From Hymenobacter amundsenii (lineage in GTDB: Bacteria; Bacteroidota; Bacteroidia; Cytophagales; Hymenobacteraceae), in the NCBI RefSeq assembly GCF_002204745.1, contig NZ_NIRR01000007.1:1-64000 (forward strand): a DNA stretch of 64,000 bases, written 5' to 3'. Both the position numbers and the translations under genes were made by a program. The notes beneath the pieces are model-generated. The model was not told the origin of the DNA and made no database searches. It saw only the letters and a list, made by a program, of their open reading frames with translations. Below, one piece after another: positions 35,598 through 44,960 of the stretch. How positions within the stretch are numbered: position 1 is the stretch's first letter; every line of letters begins with the position of its first letter.

Positions 35598-36349
35598 TTA
35601 ACGCGGCCTTCGATGCCGGCGGCAATGGGGCGGCCCTGCTGGGTTTGCTCTTTAATGTAGTCGATGATGGCCGTGCGCAGCAGCACGCCAGTATCGCGGG
35701 GCTTCAGGGCTTTAAAGAAACTCATGCCGTCGCCGCCGCCGGCCAGGTAATCGGAAATAGCAATGGGGTAGGTCTGGGCGGGGTTGAAAGGCTGACCATT
35801 GATGAGAATGGCGGTCGGTTTACCATCGGGAGACACAGTGTAGGTGGCACCCGAAACGGCCATTTTCAGTCGGGCGGCGTAGTCGAACAGCTGCTGCACT
35901 ACGGGGCCGGGGGCGTCGAGCACGACCAGCTGGTTTTCAAACGGCATCAACTCGAAAACCGAACCCACAGTAACGGGTCCAGCCGGCAGCGGGGCCCGCA
36001 GGCCCCCGTTGGTCATGACGCCCAGCGGCACTGGCTGGCCCAGTTCGCGGCTGGCCCGCACCCGCTGCAAATCGCCCACGAAATTGGCCAGCGGCGACTC
36101 ACCCGAATTTTTGGTCACTGCTACCGGGGCATTGCCCAGCACGGTTGTCATTTGCGCCACCACCCGCTCGCGGTAGGGTGCAATAGTAGCCGTAGCCTGC
36201 GCATTGGCAGGAATGGCCGGACCCACCGGCTGGGCCGTAACGGGTGCCAACTGGGCCTGAGGCTGGTAGGTACCACGTTGGCAGGCGGGTGCCAGGGCCA
36301 CCGCTGCCAACAGGCCCAGGGCCGCCACATGGGAACGAAGAAATTGCAT
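35594..36349 (-). CDS. 5'-nucleotidase C-terminal-domain lipoprotein
   Basis: 251 residues from the ATG at 36349 (MQFLRSHVAALGLLAAVALA), with lipobox LAPAC placing the protein on a membrane as a lipoprotein. The mature part matches the C-terminal nucleoside-binding domain of UshA-type enzymes (ESPLANFVGDLQR, MTNGGLRAPLPAG, YPIAISDYLAGGGDGMSFF). It contains no metal motifs. It lies just upstream of the catalytic-half gene on the same strand, so the two products probably form one bipartite 5'-nucleotidase. The split places one half on a lipid anchor and the other behind a Tat signal. Confidence 0.85.
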   Translation of the reverse strand: MQFLRSHVAALGLLAAVALAPACQRGTYQPQAQLAPVTAQPVGPAIPANAQATATIAPYRERVVAQMTTVLGNAPVAVTKNSGESPLANFVGDLQRVRASRELGQPVPLGVMTNGGLRAPLPAGPVTVGSVFELMPFENQLVVLDAPGPVVQQLFDYAARLKMAVSGATYTVSPDGKPTAILINGQPFNPAQTYPIAISDYLAGGGDGMSFFKALKPRDTGVLLRTAIIDYIKEQTQQGRPIAAGIEGRVN

Positions 36350-36420
36350 CGGAGTCAGCAAAAAATGGGAAAGCCGGCGCCAAAGATACGGCGGCTTTCT
36401 CGCTTAGCTGGCCGTCATCG

Positions 36421-37698
36421 TTATTTCGTCAGGTCGTAGCCCAGCAACAGATAAAACCGATTGACGCGGCTGCCGAACCCCACGGCGTTACTAAACCCAT
36501 TGGACCGCTCATATCGCAGCTCCACCCTGGCGTTACGGCGGTTGTCCCATGCCGTAGCCAATCCAACACTGCCAATCAGCCCTTGCTCCAGGGTTCGGGG
36601 CTTCACTATCGGCACCCAGGCAGAAGCGGGATAACCATTAGGGTTGGCCGGAATGCGTACTTGGCGCTCCTCATTGTCGTTATTCAGCAGGTAAGAGAAA
36701 GAGAAACCGGCTTGCGCGAAGGGCCGAATTTCTCCCCGCGGGAAGGTGTAGCGCATTAGCAAGGGCACTCGGATGCTGGTAAGCTTAACCCTAAACTCAT
36801 TGTACGTATTCGACCCCGCAATCTGACTTCTCAGCAGGTAGCTTTGCGATTCGTAAAATCCTTCGAGCCGGGCGGAGATGGTTCGGTTGACTCTGGTTAA
36901 TCCCACAGTCAGCGCCACGCCTATTACCGGGCTGACCTTATCGCTCCACCCTTTGCTCACAAAACCATAAGTTGACTTTTGGCCATTGAGCACTAACCTA
37001 CTCACTTCTGCTCCACCAATAAGCCCTATTCGCACGCGAGTTTTATACGCTGCGGCGCTTGGCGATACGGAGGCTGCACCCACGCACTGGTTGTAGGTTG
37101 TGACGAGCTCGCTCAGGCTGCGTTGATTGTAACGGGCGGCTGCTACTGTAGACTGCAAGGCCAGGCATTGCTGGGTGGCGGCTGCCATCGTGCGGCGGAA
37201 GGCATTGGCGGAATTCCGATAGGCTACTTCGTCGTCGGCTATTTTGCGCACGGGTGGCGGCAACAATTCCTGGACCGACTTGCCGGCCGCTGACAGGTAG
37301 AAGTGGTCGTTGCTGAGCTCGTCGCGTAGGTAGAGCAGGCTGAGTGCCCCGCGCACCAGTACTTCTAGAAAGACAGGCTGTTGCACAGTGTCGGGAGCCG
37401 CCCCATATGGTGCAGTAGGCACGGGCGGCACGGCCACGGATACCGAATCAACCTGGTACACTCGGTCGCCTACTAACCCATAGCCACGCAGTTGCTGGGG
37501 CTGATAATCGGTAATCGATGCGGCGTCAGACGGCCGGTAGCGCGCCAGCCGGGCGTTGCGCTGAGACCCACGCGAATCGACCTCGCCGTGAAGTGTGTCG
37601 CCGTCGAGCGTCACGACGTAGCCGGGCCGAAAATTTGTCTGAGCCGATGCCACGGTGGCAGTGATGAGTAGCAGCAGCAGGGGTAGTTTTTTAAGCAT
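36421..37698 (-). CDS. outer-membrane beta-barrel protein (PorT-like)
   Basis: 425 residues from the ATG at 37698 (MLKKLPLLLLLITATVASAQ signal peptide). The frame upstream to 37782 lacks a signal character. An N-terminal region with a TLDGDTLHGEVDSRG motif is typical of Bacteroidota surface proteins that bind a peptide or cell wall. The C-terminal 180 residues (IGLIGGAEVSRLVL, SARLEGFYESQSY, LRVPLLMRYTFPRGEIRPFA, VELRYERSNGFSN) form a small beta-barrel ending FYLLLGYDLTK. Function unknown. Alone on its strand, divergent from mutA. Confidence 0.75.
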   Translation of the reverse strand: MLKKLPLLLLLITATVASAQTNFRPGYVVTLDGDTLHGEVDSRGSQRNARLARYRPSDAASITDYQPQQLRGYGLVGDRVYQVDSVSVAVPPVPTAPYGAAPDTVQQPVFLEVLVRGALSLLYLRDELSNDHFYLSAAGKSVQELLPPPVRKIADDEVAYRNSANAFRRTMAAATQQCLALQSTVAAARYNQRSLSELVTTYNQCVGAASVSPSAAAYKTRVRIGLIGGAEVSRLVLNGQKSTYGFVSKGWSDKVSPVIGVALTVGLTRVNRTISARLEGFYESQSYLLRSQIAGSNTYNEFRVKLTSIRVPLLMRYTFPRGEIRPFAQAGFSFSYLLNNDNEERQVRIPANPNGYPASAWVPIVKPRTLEQGLIGSVGLATAWDNRRNARVELRYERSNGFSNAVGFGSRVNRFYLLLGYDLTK

Positions 37699-37811
37699 GT
37701 ACACGAAAATGATAGGGAATTGAGGACAGTGGATAAGATCTATCCGGAAAAGCCGGGCGAAGATAGGAGTTGACAGTTTCAATGCAAGCCCGTTTTCCGG
37801 CCCCTACCCCC

Positions 37812-37819
37812 TATCTTTA
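37812..37819 (+). promoter_or_regulatory. candidate -7 box upstream of mutA
   Basis: TATCTTTA, one mismatch to TAnnTTTG, 46 bp before the mutA start. Confidence 0.35.
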
Positions 37820-37864
37820 ACCCGCCCCCAGGGGCCACCCATTTCTTATCACACCTGCTACCTT

Positions 37865-39655
37865 ATGGCCGATTCGCCGCAACCCGTGCCGGTTTCCTTC
37901 CCCGAGTTCTCGCCCGTTACCACCACCCAGTGGCAGCAGCGCCTCACCCGCGACCTGAAGGGCCAGGACCCTGCCACCCTGACCTGGCAAACGCCCGATG
38001 GCTTCCCGGTGCAGCCGTTCTACCACCGCGAAGCTCTGGATGAGCTCGGGGGAGCCCCCGCCCCGCTGGTGCGGCAGGCCAGCCCCTGGCGCAACGTGCC
38101 TACCTATAGCATAGCGGCCGGCCGGGGCCACGAAACCATTGAGCGGGCGGCGGCGGCGCTGTCGCTGGGGGCCGAAGGGGCTCATTTCGTGCTGGCCCAG
38201 GCTGAGGAGTTCGACGTAGAGTACCTGGCCCAGCGTATTCCGCTGGCCGATACGTACGTGGGCTACTCGGTAAGGCGCGGGGCGGCCGGGCTGGTGGAGC
38301 GGCTGGCCGCGGCCGGGGTGGCGCTGCGGGGCTTCCTGATCCTCGACCCGCTTACCCACCACGTACCCGACCTGGCTTCCCAGCAGGGCGAATTGCGGAC
38401 CGCACTCACGAGTTGCCGGGCCTGGCCGGAATTCCGGGCCCTGGGTCTCGATGCGGCTTACTACGGCAACCGTGGGGCCACCGCCACCCAGCAGCTAGCC
38501 TTTGCTTTGAGTACGGCCGCCGCCTATTTGAGCGCGCTGCCAACCGAGGAGCTGCCGCTGGCCGACGTGGCCGCCGCGCTGCACCTGCACGTGGCCGTAT
38601 CCCCAAACTACTTCTTTGAAATTGCCAAGCTGCGGGCGTTGCGCCGGCTCTGGGCCACGCTGCTGCACGCCTACGGCCTGCCGGCCGAGGCCGCCAGCCG
38701 GCTCACTATTTTTGCCAGCACCGCCACCTGGAGCCAGACCACCCTCGACCCGCACACCAACTTGCTGCGCTACGCCACCGAGGCCATGAGCGCCGTGCTC
38801 GGCGGGGCCGACGCCGTGAGCGTGGGCACCTTCGATAGTCTGTTTCACGAGCCCAACGAGTTTGCCGAGCGCTTGGCCCGCAACCTGCCGGTGCTGCTAC
38901 GCGAGGAGGCCCACTTGGGCCAAGTGCAGGATGCGGCCGCCGGCTCCTACTACCTCGAAACCCTCACCGACACGCTCGCCCGCGACGCCTGGGCATTGTT
39001 TCAACACCTGGAAGCTGCCGGGGGGCTACCCGCCGCTACCGGCCTGGTACTGGAGCAACTCCACACTGCTGCCCAGGCCCAGTTCCGGCGCATTGCCACC
39101 GGCGAGCAGGTGGTGGTGGGCACCAACCGCTACCAGAACGCGCACGAGCAGTTCGACTTCAACCCCAAGCGCCTGTTGCGCAGCCCCACCTTCGATACCA
39201 CCCGCGCCAATTATCCTACCGAAGTGCTGCGCCTGGCTACGGCCCTGCACTTCGAGCGGCGCGAGCTGAAAAAGAAGCGGGCGGCGCTGGTGCTGCTCGG
39301 GGCCCACACCAACGAAATCATCCTCGAATCGTTTTTGCGGACGCTGCCGGCGCCGGAGCGGCCCGAGCTGCGCCATGCCCACCCCGAGGGCACGCTGTCG
39401 GTGCTGTTTTCCTCGGCCGAGCAGGCAACGCTTATGTACGCCACGCCCGAGCAGTTCGGGCGGGTGGCCCGGGCCATCAGCCAGGTCCCGATTGACGAGT
39501 CCAGCTTCATTCCCCCCGCCCTGCTCACCGCCGACCTGGCCACCATGCAGGAAGCCATCCGCATCTTTGGCCTGAAGGAATTTTCGGTGGAGGGCTACAG
39601 CACCGAAGATGTGTTGGCCCAGTTGCAGGGGAAGTCAATTAAAAGTGAAAAGTAA
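37865..39655 (+). CDS. mutA: methylmalonyl-CoA mutase small (beta) subunit
   Basis: 596 residues, homologous to MutB but catalytically silent: it structurally supports the large subunit in the heterodimer. Conserved segments are LKGQDPATLTWQTPDGFPVQ near the start, the YFFEIAKLRALRRLW stretch and SVGTFDSLFHEPNEFAERLA. The C-terminal cobalamin-type domain (ALVLLGAHTNEIILESFLRT) lacks the DxHxxG cobalt ligand, as expected for this subunit. The last residues (IKSEK, stop) are encoded by AAAAGTG heptads. Followed by mutB. Confidence 0.93.
   Translation: MADSPQPVPVSFPEFSPVTTTQWQQRLTRDLKGQDPATLTWQTPDGFPVQPFYHREALDELGGAPAPLVRQASPWRNVPTYSIAAGRGHETIERAAAALSLGAEGAHFVLAQAEEFDVEYLAQRIPLADTYVGYSVRRGAAGLVERLAAAGVALRGFLILDPLTHHVPDLASQQGELRTALTSCRAWPEFRALGLDAAYYGNRGATATQQLAFALSTAAAYLSALPTEELPLADVAAALHLHVAVSPNYFFEIAKLRALRRLWATLLHAYGLPAEAASRLTIFASTATWSQTTLDPHTNLLRYATEAMSAVLGGADAVSVGTFDSLFHEPNEFAERLARNLPVLLREEAHLGQVQDAAAGSYYLETLTDTLARDAWALFQHLEAAGGLPAATGLVLEQLHTAAQAQFRRIATGEQVVVGTNRYQNAHEQFDFNPKRLLRSPTFDTTRANYPTEVLRLATALHFERRELKKKRAALVLLGAHTNEIILESFLRTLPAPERPELRHAHPEGTLSVLFSSAEQATLMYATPEQFGRVARAISQVPIDESSFIPPALLTADLATMQEAIRIFGLKEFSVEGYSTEDVLAQLQGKSIKSEK
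39641..39654. repeat. AAAAGTG heptad x2 at the mutA stop
   Basis: AAAAGTG then AAAAGTA, supplying the last residues and TAA stop of mutA. Related GTGAAAAGT and TTCACTTTT fragments occur in the mutA-mutB spacer (39656-39789), which has no gene. Confidence 0.5.
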
Positions 39656-39789
39656 AAAACCGCCCGTCCAACTCTTCCTTTTGCTTTCGCAGAGTGAAAA
39701 GTGGAATGAGGAAGCCGACAGGCCCCGACACCGCCCCGTGCAACGCTCTGGCCTCCAATTCCTGATTTTTCACTTTTAGTTTTTAAATC

Positions 39790-41916
39790 ATGCGCCCCGA
39801 TTTCTCCCAGATAGCCTACGACGCGGCCCAGCTGCCCACCCCGCCCGCCGACGCTCCCGATACCACCACCACGCCCGAGGGCATCACGCTCAAGCCATTT
39901 TACACGGCCGCCGATGTGCAGCACCTCGACCACCTGGGGTTTGGGGCGGGCATCGCGCCCTACCTGCGCGGGCCTTACAGCTCGATGTACGTGCAAAAAC
40001 CCTGGACCGTGCGCCAGTACGCGGGTTTCTCAACGGCCGAGGAAAGCAACGCTTTCTATCGCCGCAACCTGGCCGGCGGGCAGAAGGGCCTGAGCGTGGC
40101 CTTCGACCTGGCCACCCACCGGGGCTACGACTCCGACCACGCGCGGGTGCAGGGCGACGTGGGCAAGGCGGGCGTGGCCATCGACTCGGTGGAGGACATG
40201 AAGCTGCTGTTTGATGAGATTCCGCTCGACCAGATGTCGGTGAGCATGACCATGAACGGGGCCGTGCTGCCGATTATGGCCTTTTATATCGTGGCGGCCG
40301 AGGAGCAGGGCGTGGGGCCGGAGAAGCTGGCGGGCACCATTCAGAACGATATTCTGAAGGAGTTTATGGTGCGCAACACCTACATCTACCCGCCGCTGCC
40401 AAGCATGCGCATCATTGCCGATATTTTCGAATACACGGCCGCGCACATGCCCAAGTTCAACTCCATCAGCATCTCGGGCTACCACATGCAGGAGGCCGGC
40501 GCCACCGCCGACCTGGAGCTGGCCTACACCCTGGCCGACGGCCTGGAGTACGTGCGGGCCGGTTTGGCGGCGGGCCTCAAGATTGACGATTTTGCGCCCC
40601 GGCTGTCGTTTTTCTGGGCCATTGGCATGAACCACTTCATGGAAATTGCCAAGCTCCGGGCGGGGCGGCTGCTGTGGGCCAAGCTCATCCAGCAGTTCAA
40701 CCCCCAGAACCCGAAAAGCCTGGCCCTGCGCACCCACTGCCAGACCTCGGGCTACTCGCTTACCGAGCAGGACCCGTTCAATAACGTGGCCCGCACGGCC
40801 GTGGAGGCCATGGCGGCCGTGCTGGGCGGCACCCAGAGCCTGCACACCAACGCCCTCGACGAGGCCATTGCCCTGCCCACCGACTTCTCGGCCCGCATTG
40901 CCCGCAACACCCAGCTGTATCTGCAGCACGAAACCGACGTAACCCGCGTCGTGGACCCCTGGGGCGGCTCCTACTACGTGGAAACCCTCACCCACGAGCT
41001 GGCTGACAAAGCCTGGGCCCTGATGGCCGAAGTGGAGGAGTTGGGCGGCATGGCCAAGGCCATCGAAACCGGCTTGCCCAAAATGCGCATTGAGGAGGCC
41101 GCCGCCCGCAAGCAGGCCCGCATCGACTCGAACAAGGACATTGTGGTGGGCGTGAACCGCTACCGCCCTTCCGAGGAGCAGCAAATCGAGGTGCTCGACA
41201 TCGACAACGCCGCCGTGCGCGAGTCGCAGATTGCCCGCCTCAAAGCCACCAAAGCCGCCCGCAACGAAGCAGCGGTGCAGGCGGCCCTCACGGACCTCAC
41301 GGAAGCGGCCCGCGACGAGAACGGTAACCTGCTGGCCCTGGCCGTAGATGCGGCCCGGTTGCGCGCCACGCTGGGCGAAATTTCGGACGCCCTGGAGAAA
41401 GTGTACGGCCGCCACCAGGCTACTATCCGGGCCATTTCGGGCGTTTATTCGCAGGAGATGAGCTACGACGAGCAGTTTGCCAAGGCCCGCGCGGCGGCCG
41501 ATGCCTTTGCCGTGCGCGAAGGCCGCCGCCCCCGCATGATGGTGGCCAAAATGGGCCAGGACGGCCACGACCGGGGCTCCAAAATCATTGCCACCTCCTT
41601 CGCCGACGTGGGCTTCGACGTGGACATTGCGCCCCTGTTTCAGACGCCCGACGAGGTAGCCCGCCAGGCCGCCGAAAACGACGTGCACGTGGTAGGCGTG
41701 AGCAGCCTGGCCGCCGGCCACAAAACCCTGATTCCGCAGCTGCTCGCGGAGCTCAAGCAGCTCGACCGCGAGGATATCCTCGTCATTGCCGGCGGCGTCA
41801 TCCCGGCCCAGGACTACCAGTTCCTCTTCGACGCCGGAGTAGCCGGCATCTACGGCCCCGGCACCGTCATTGCCGTGGCGGCCCAGGAGATTTTGGAGAA
41901 GCTAGAAAGCAATTAG
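39790..41916 (+). CDS. mutB: methylmalonyl-CoA mutase large (alpha) subunit
   Basis: 708 residues, full length. Adenosylcobalamin-dependent isomerase of (R)-methylmalonyl-CoA to succinyl-CoA (propionate, branched-chain and odd-chain fatty-acid use, or the reverse). The TIM-barrel domain carries [35 protein letters not shown] and [13 protein letters not shown]. The C-terminal B12 domain has the cobalt-ligand motif [12 protein letters not shown] (near residue 590), then [16 protein letters not shown] and [11 protein letters not shown]. 134 bp after mutA. Needs MmaB for cofactor and MeaB for protection; both are in this window. Confidence 0.97.
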   Translation: MRPDFSQIAYDAAQLPTPPADAPDTTTTPEGITLKPFYTAADVQHLDHLGFGAGIAPYLRGPYSSMYVQKPWTVRQYAGFSTAEESNAFYRRNLAGGQKGLSVAFDLATHRGYDSDHARVQGDVGKAGVAIDSVEDMKLLFDEIPLDQMSVSMTMNGAVLPIMAFYIVAAEEQGVGPEKLAGTIQNDILKEFMVRNTYIYPPLPSMRIIADIFEYTAAHMPKFNSISISGYHMQEAGATADLELAYTLADGLEYVRAGLAAGLKIDDFAPRLSFFWAIGMNHFMEIAKLRAGRLLWAKLIQQFNPQNPKSLALRTHCQTSGYSLTEQDPFNNVARTAVEAMAAVLGGTQSLHTNALDEAIALPTDFSARIARNTQLYLQHETDVTRVVDPWGGSYYVETLTHELADKAWALMAEVEELGGMAKAIETGLPKMRIEEAAARKQARIDSNKDIVVGVNRYRPSEEQQIEVLDIDNAAVRESQIARLKATKAARNEAAVQAALTDLTEAARDENGNLLALAVDAARLRATLGEISDALEKVYGRHQATIRAISGVYSQEMSYDEQFAKARAAADAFAVREGRRPRMMVAKMGQDGHDRGSKIIATSFADVGFDVDIAPLFQTPDEVARQAAENDVHVVGVSSLAAGHKTLIPQLLAELKQLDREDILVIAGGVIPAQDYQFLFDAGVAGIYGPGTVIAVAAQEILEKLESN

Positions 41917-41978
41917 ACAATATAAAGCCTAGCACGATAATTTTTTTTTCAATCTACCTACTTATTAAATTATCTAAC

Positions 41979-43706
41979 ATGAATATTTATTTAAAATTAT
42001 CATCCTGCATTTTAATAGTATTGCTGTGCTTCATTGATAAATTTATAATCTCAGCTCAAGCACAGCAATTACCTAAATATTTATGGGCTAAATCTGGTGG
42101 CGGAGCAGATGATTCTCAAGGATTGGATGTAGCAATAGATGCATTCAATAACGCATATGTATTAGGCTCGTTTTCTGGAAAAGCAAATTTTGAGAATATT
42201 ACACTTACCAGCCAAGGCAATTACGACTTGTATTTAGCCAAATATAACCCAGCAGGCCAACTTATATGGATTCGCCAAGCAGGTGGACTGGGAGATGAAT
42301 TACCACGCGGTTTAACTGTAGATGCATCAGGCTCAGCCTACATAACTGGATGTTTTGGCCCTATAACGGGCGTATTCAATCAGAATCCAGTCATGAATAT
42401 TGGAATGCTTACGCTAACCGGCGGATCATCATTCTCAGAAATGTTTTTGGCCAAATATGACTCAGAAGGGAACGTCTTATGGGCGAAAAATACTTTTAGT
42501 AACAACGGTAGTAGTGGAGGAAATGCTATAGCCACTGATGACAAAGGCAATGTCTACTTAACAGGCAACATGGCCAGTACTAGCCAATTTGATCAAATTA
42601 CTTTTATTTCTGGAACTAGCGGGAAACTTTTTTTAGCTAAGTACAACGCGCAGGGCATCGTGCAATGGATAAAAGGTGACCTTGGCACGAGTGCCGATTT
42701 CACCAATAGTAACCTCGCTGTTACTTCTACAGGACAAATATATCTAGCAGGCACTTACTATACTGGTTTTACTCTAGGGAATACAACATTACCTGATCCA
42801 AGCCTAAATGGAACTGATTTGTATCTGGCCAAATTTAATACCCAGGGTAGCCCAATTTGGATTAAGCCTATTATTGGTGCAGGGTTTGAGCGATGCAATG
42901 GCTTATCTCTTGATTTGGCCGAAAACGTGATATTTGCAATATCTTTTCATGAAACCATATCGCATGAGAATCGACTGTTTACGGTCAAAGGACCATCAAC
43001 TACTTCTAACTCTGACGCTCTACTTTTCAAATACAATTCAAAAGGTGATTTACAGTGGAGTAAACAATTAGGTGGAGAAGTCACCTATGGGCCAAATTCC
43101 TACAGCGATTCTGATTACATCAGTTCTATAAGCACAGATTATAAGGGTAATATATACATTAATGCTAGTCTTGTCGGTATGCCTACTCTTACTACCAGTG
43201 ATGGATCAAGTACTAGAAATAACCACATGGTATGCTACTGTCCTTCTGGAATTATACTATGGACACGAACTACTGGGGCTCATATTAGCGACATAGTAGT
43301 TACCTCAGGAGGCGAATTACTGTCTACGGGATTCATTGAATACACACGTTATTTCGATCAGATTGCTTTAACAAGCCTAGGCAGAACTAATATGTATGTG
43401 GCCAAGATGGCTGCCAGCACTCTGCCACTCACAAATAGCGAATGCTCATTATCTGTTATTAACTCTACTATACCAAATATCATTACGCCTAACGGAGATG
43501 GTCTTAATGACGTATTCTATATCGCAGGCCTGCCAGTTGGCCCTTGGCAATTGCAAATTTATTCTCGCTGGGGCAAGCAGGTGTATAGTACTGATAATTA
43601 TCAGCAAGATTGGAACGCATCAGGCTTACCTGCTGGAAATTATTATTACTACTTCCAACATTCTAACCAACCCTCTATGCGCGGATGGTTACAAGTTATA
43701 CGCTAG
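41979..43706 (+). CDS. AT-rich secreted SBBP-repeat protein with gliding/T9SS type-B C-terminal domain
   Basis: 575 residues with an N-terminal signal peptide (LSSCILIVLLCFIDKFIISA). At least five recurrent units with the pattern LAKYxxxGxxxWxK(Q) (LAKYNPAGQLIWIRQAGG, LAKYDSEGNVLWAKNTF, LAKYNAQGIVQWIKG, LAKFNTQGSPIWIKP, LFKYNSKGDLQWSKQLGG) form an SBBP-type beta-propeller. The end is the gliding-associated domain (NIITPNGDGLNDVFYIAG, YSRWGKQVYST, LPAGNYYYYFQH), the type-B signal for export by the type IX system. Base and codon use are far more AT-rich than every neighbour, suggesting recent transfer. Confidence 0.88.
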   Translation: MNIYLKLSSCILIVLLCFIDKFIISAQAQQLPKYLWAKSGGGADDSQGLDVAIDAFNNAYVLGSFSGKANFENITLTSQGNYDLYLAKYNPAGQLIWIRQAGGLGDELPRGLTVDASGSAYITGCFGPITGVFNQNPVMNIGMLTLTGGSSFSEMFLAKYDSEGNVLWAKNTFSNNGSSGGNAIATDDKGNVYLTGNMASTSQFDQITFISGTSGKLFLAKYNAQGIVQWIKGDLGTSADFTNSNLAVTSTGQIYLAGTYYTGFTLGNTTLPDPSLNGTDLYLAKFNTQGSPIWIKPIIGAGFERCNGLSLDLAENVIFAISFHETISHENRLFTVKGPSTTSNSDALLFKYNSKGDLQWSKQLGGEVTYGPNSYSDSDYISSISTDYKGNIYINASLVGMPTLTTSDGSSTRNNHMVCYCPSGIILWTRTTGAHISDIVVTSGGELLSTGFIEYTRYFDQIALTSLGRTNMYVAKMAASTLPLTNSECSLSVINSTIPNIITPNGDGLNDVFYIAGLPVGPWQLQIYSRWGKQVYSTDNYQQDWNASGLPAGNYYYYFQHSNQPSMRGWLQVIR

Positions 43707-43715
43707 TTTTTATTC

Positions 43716-44147
43716 ATGCCCATCCACGACCACGAACAAATCGACGCCGATATTGACTACTTCGCCACCGATGCGACGGGCCATGTGCTGCACGTGGCTT
43801 CGGGCGGCGGGGTGCTGCCGGCCTCGGTAGCCGCCTCGCAGACCGATTTGCTGGCCCTGCACCAGCACTTCCTCACGCGGCCGGAAACCGGCGTGGCGCA
43901 GCTGGCGGAAGGCGTCGATACGGCTGAAGTTTCCGGCGCGGCCCGCTACGCCCGGCGCGGGCTTTTCTCGTTCGCCAAAACCAACCTGCACGACCGGGCC
44001 GATGCGCGCTACCAACTGGTGGCCCGCCCGGCGGTGCCGCTGCTGCTGGCCGAACTGCCCCCGGAGCTGGCGCAGCTGCTGAGCCGCACGCAACTGCCCG
44101 GCTCGGTAGCGGCTCTCGACCATCTCGACGCGGCAGCTATTGCCTGA
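43716..44147 (+). CDS. conserved-looking protein of unknown function
   Basis: 143 residues (MPIHDHEQIDADIDYFATDA). Soluble, acidic, with no signal peptide or membrane span. The middle has a GAARYARRGLFSFAKTNLHD stretch. The GC-rich codon use resembles the host chromosome, in contrast to the AT-rich gene ending 9 bp earlier. I do not recognise a family. It could be a short regulator or a small enzyme subunit, but nothing in the sequence or its neighbours decides this. Confidence 0.7.
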   Translation: MPIHDHEQIDADIDYFATDATGHVLHVASGGGVLPASVAASQTDLLALHQHFLTRPETGVAQLAEGVDTAEVSGAARYARRGLFSFAKTNLHDRADARYQLVARPAVPLLLAELPPELAQLLSRTQLPGSVAALDHLDAAAIA

Positions 44148-44175
44148 TTGCCGGGCTACTGCTGAACGGTACACG

Positions 44176-44217
44176 CCAACGCCCCGCCTCCCGGCAAACC
44201 GGAGGGCGGGGCGTTGG
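44176..44217. terminator. bidirectional terminator between the 143-aa gene and the ankyrin gene
   Basis: CCAACGCCCCGCC-TCC pairs with GGAGGGCGGGGCGTTGG around CGGCAAACC; convergent genes. Confidence 0.75.
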
Positions 44218-44242
44218 GCATTTTGGGAGGGGCCGGTTGGGG

Positions 44243-44728
44243 CTATTCGGGCAGCACCGTCAGGGCGTGGTCGTTGCCTTTCTGGCGGGCCAGGTCGCGG
44301 GCCGATTGGCCTTTATTGTCGCGCAGGGTGGCGTCGGCCCCGGCGTTGAGGAGCAGGTCCAGGAACTCGTGGCGGCCGAACAGCACGGCGAACATGAGGG
44401 CTGTGCTGCCCTCGCCGTTGCGGGCGTTGAGCTCGGCCCCGTGGTCGAGGAGCAGTTGGGCCATGCCGGTGTGGCCCTTGAAGGCAACGCCCATCAGCAC
44501 GGTGTTGCCGCCGCCGACGGGCTGGTTGGGGTCAGCCCCGCCGGCGAGCAGGGCGCGGGTGGCCTCAAGTTGGTCGTCGTAGGCGGCCAGCACGAGGGGT
44601 GTGAAGCCACGGCCGTCGGGGGCGTTGGCGTCGGCACCTTCGGCCAGCAGGCGCGTAATAGCGGCCGCATCGCCCTGGCGGACGGCGGTAATTAGCAGGT
44701 CTTCGGGGCTAGAGGAAGTGGAATTCAT
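44243..44728 (-). CDS. ankyrin-repeat protein
   Basis: 161 residues with no signal peptide. About four ankyrin repeats, each showing the G-TPLhxAA..g....v..LL..GAd pattern: GRGFTPLVLAAYDDQLEATR, LLAGGADPNQPVGGGNTVLM, LLLDHGAELNARNGEGSTAL, LLLNAGADATLRDNKGQSAR. A protein-protein interaction module. A partner is not evident; the next gene on the strand is a flavoprotein beyond a palindrome. Standalone bacterial ankyrins often accompany catalases or toxins, neither of which is here. Confidence 0.9.
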   Translation of the reverse strand: MNSTSSSPEDLLITAVRQGDAAAITRLLAEGADANAPDGRGFTPLVLAAYDDQLEATRALLAGGADPNQPVGGGNTVLMGVAFKGHTGMAQLLLDHGAELNARNGEGSTALMFAVLFGRHEFLDLLLNAGADATLRDNKGQSARDLARQKGNDHALTVLPE

Positions 44729-44745
44729 GAGTGATGGTAAGGGTA

Positions 44746-44932
44746 GGCAAAAAGAATGGTCATGCTGAGCGAAGGAGCAGTCGCAGTCGCAGTCGAAGCA
44801 TCTCTACTGCTAAGCCAGTCCCGTTGTTACATCACTAAACCCGGTAATAGGAGCAGTGTTACAACGGTGGATTAGCTTGGCAGTAGAGATGCTTCGGCTG
44901 CGCCTTCGCTCAGCATGACCGTTCTTTTTGCC
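44746..44932. repeat. long intergenic palindrome (TCATGCTGAGCGAAGG family), 187 bp
   Basis: Outer arms GGTCATGCTGAGCGAAGG.. and ..CCTTCGCTCAGCATGACC, then inner arms TCTCTACTGC/GCAGTAGAGA, with a further imperfect inner pair (CCCGTTGTTAC/GTTACAACGGTG). The left arm has an AGTCGC triplet expansion. Between the geranylgeranyl-reductase-like gene (3' end) and the ankyrin gene (5' end). Confidence 0.8.
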
Positions 44933-44960
44933 TCCATTACCTCATCACCCCATCCACCAA

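Noticed and set aside
40030..41721. 563-codon minus-strand frame over mutB
   Set aside because: Antisense shadow; H, G and V rich with no motif, opposite an unmistakable mutase.
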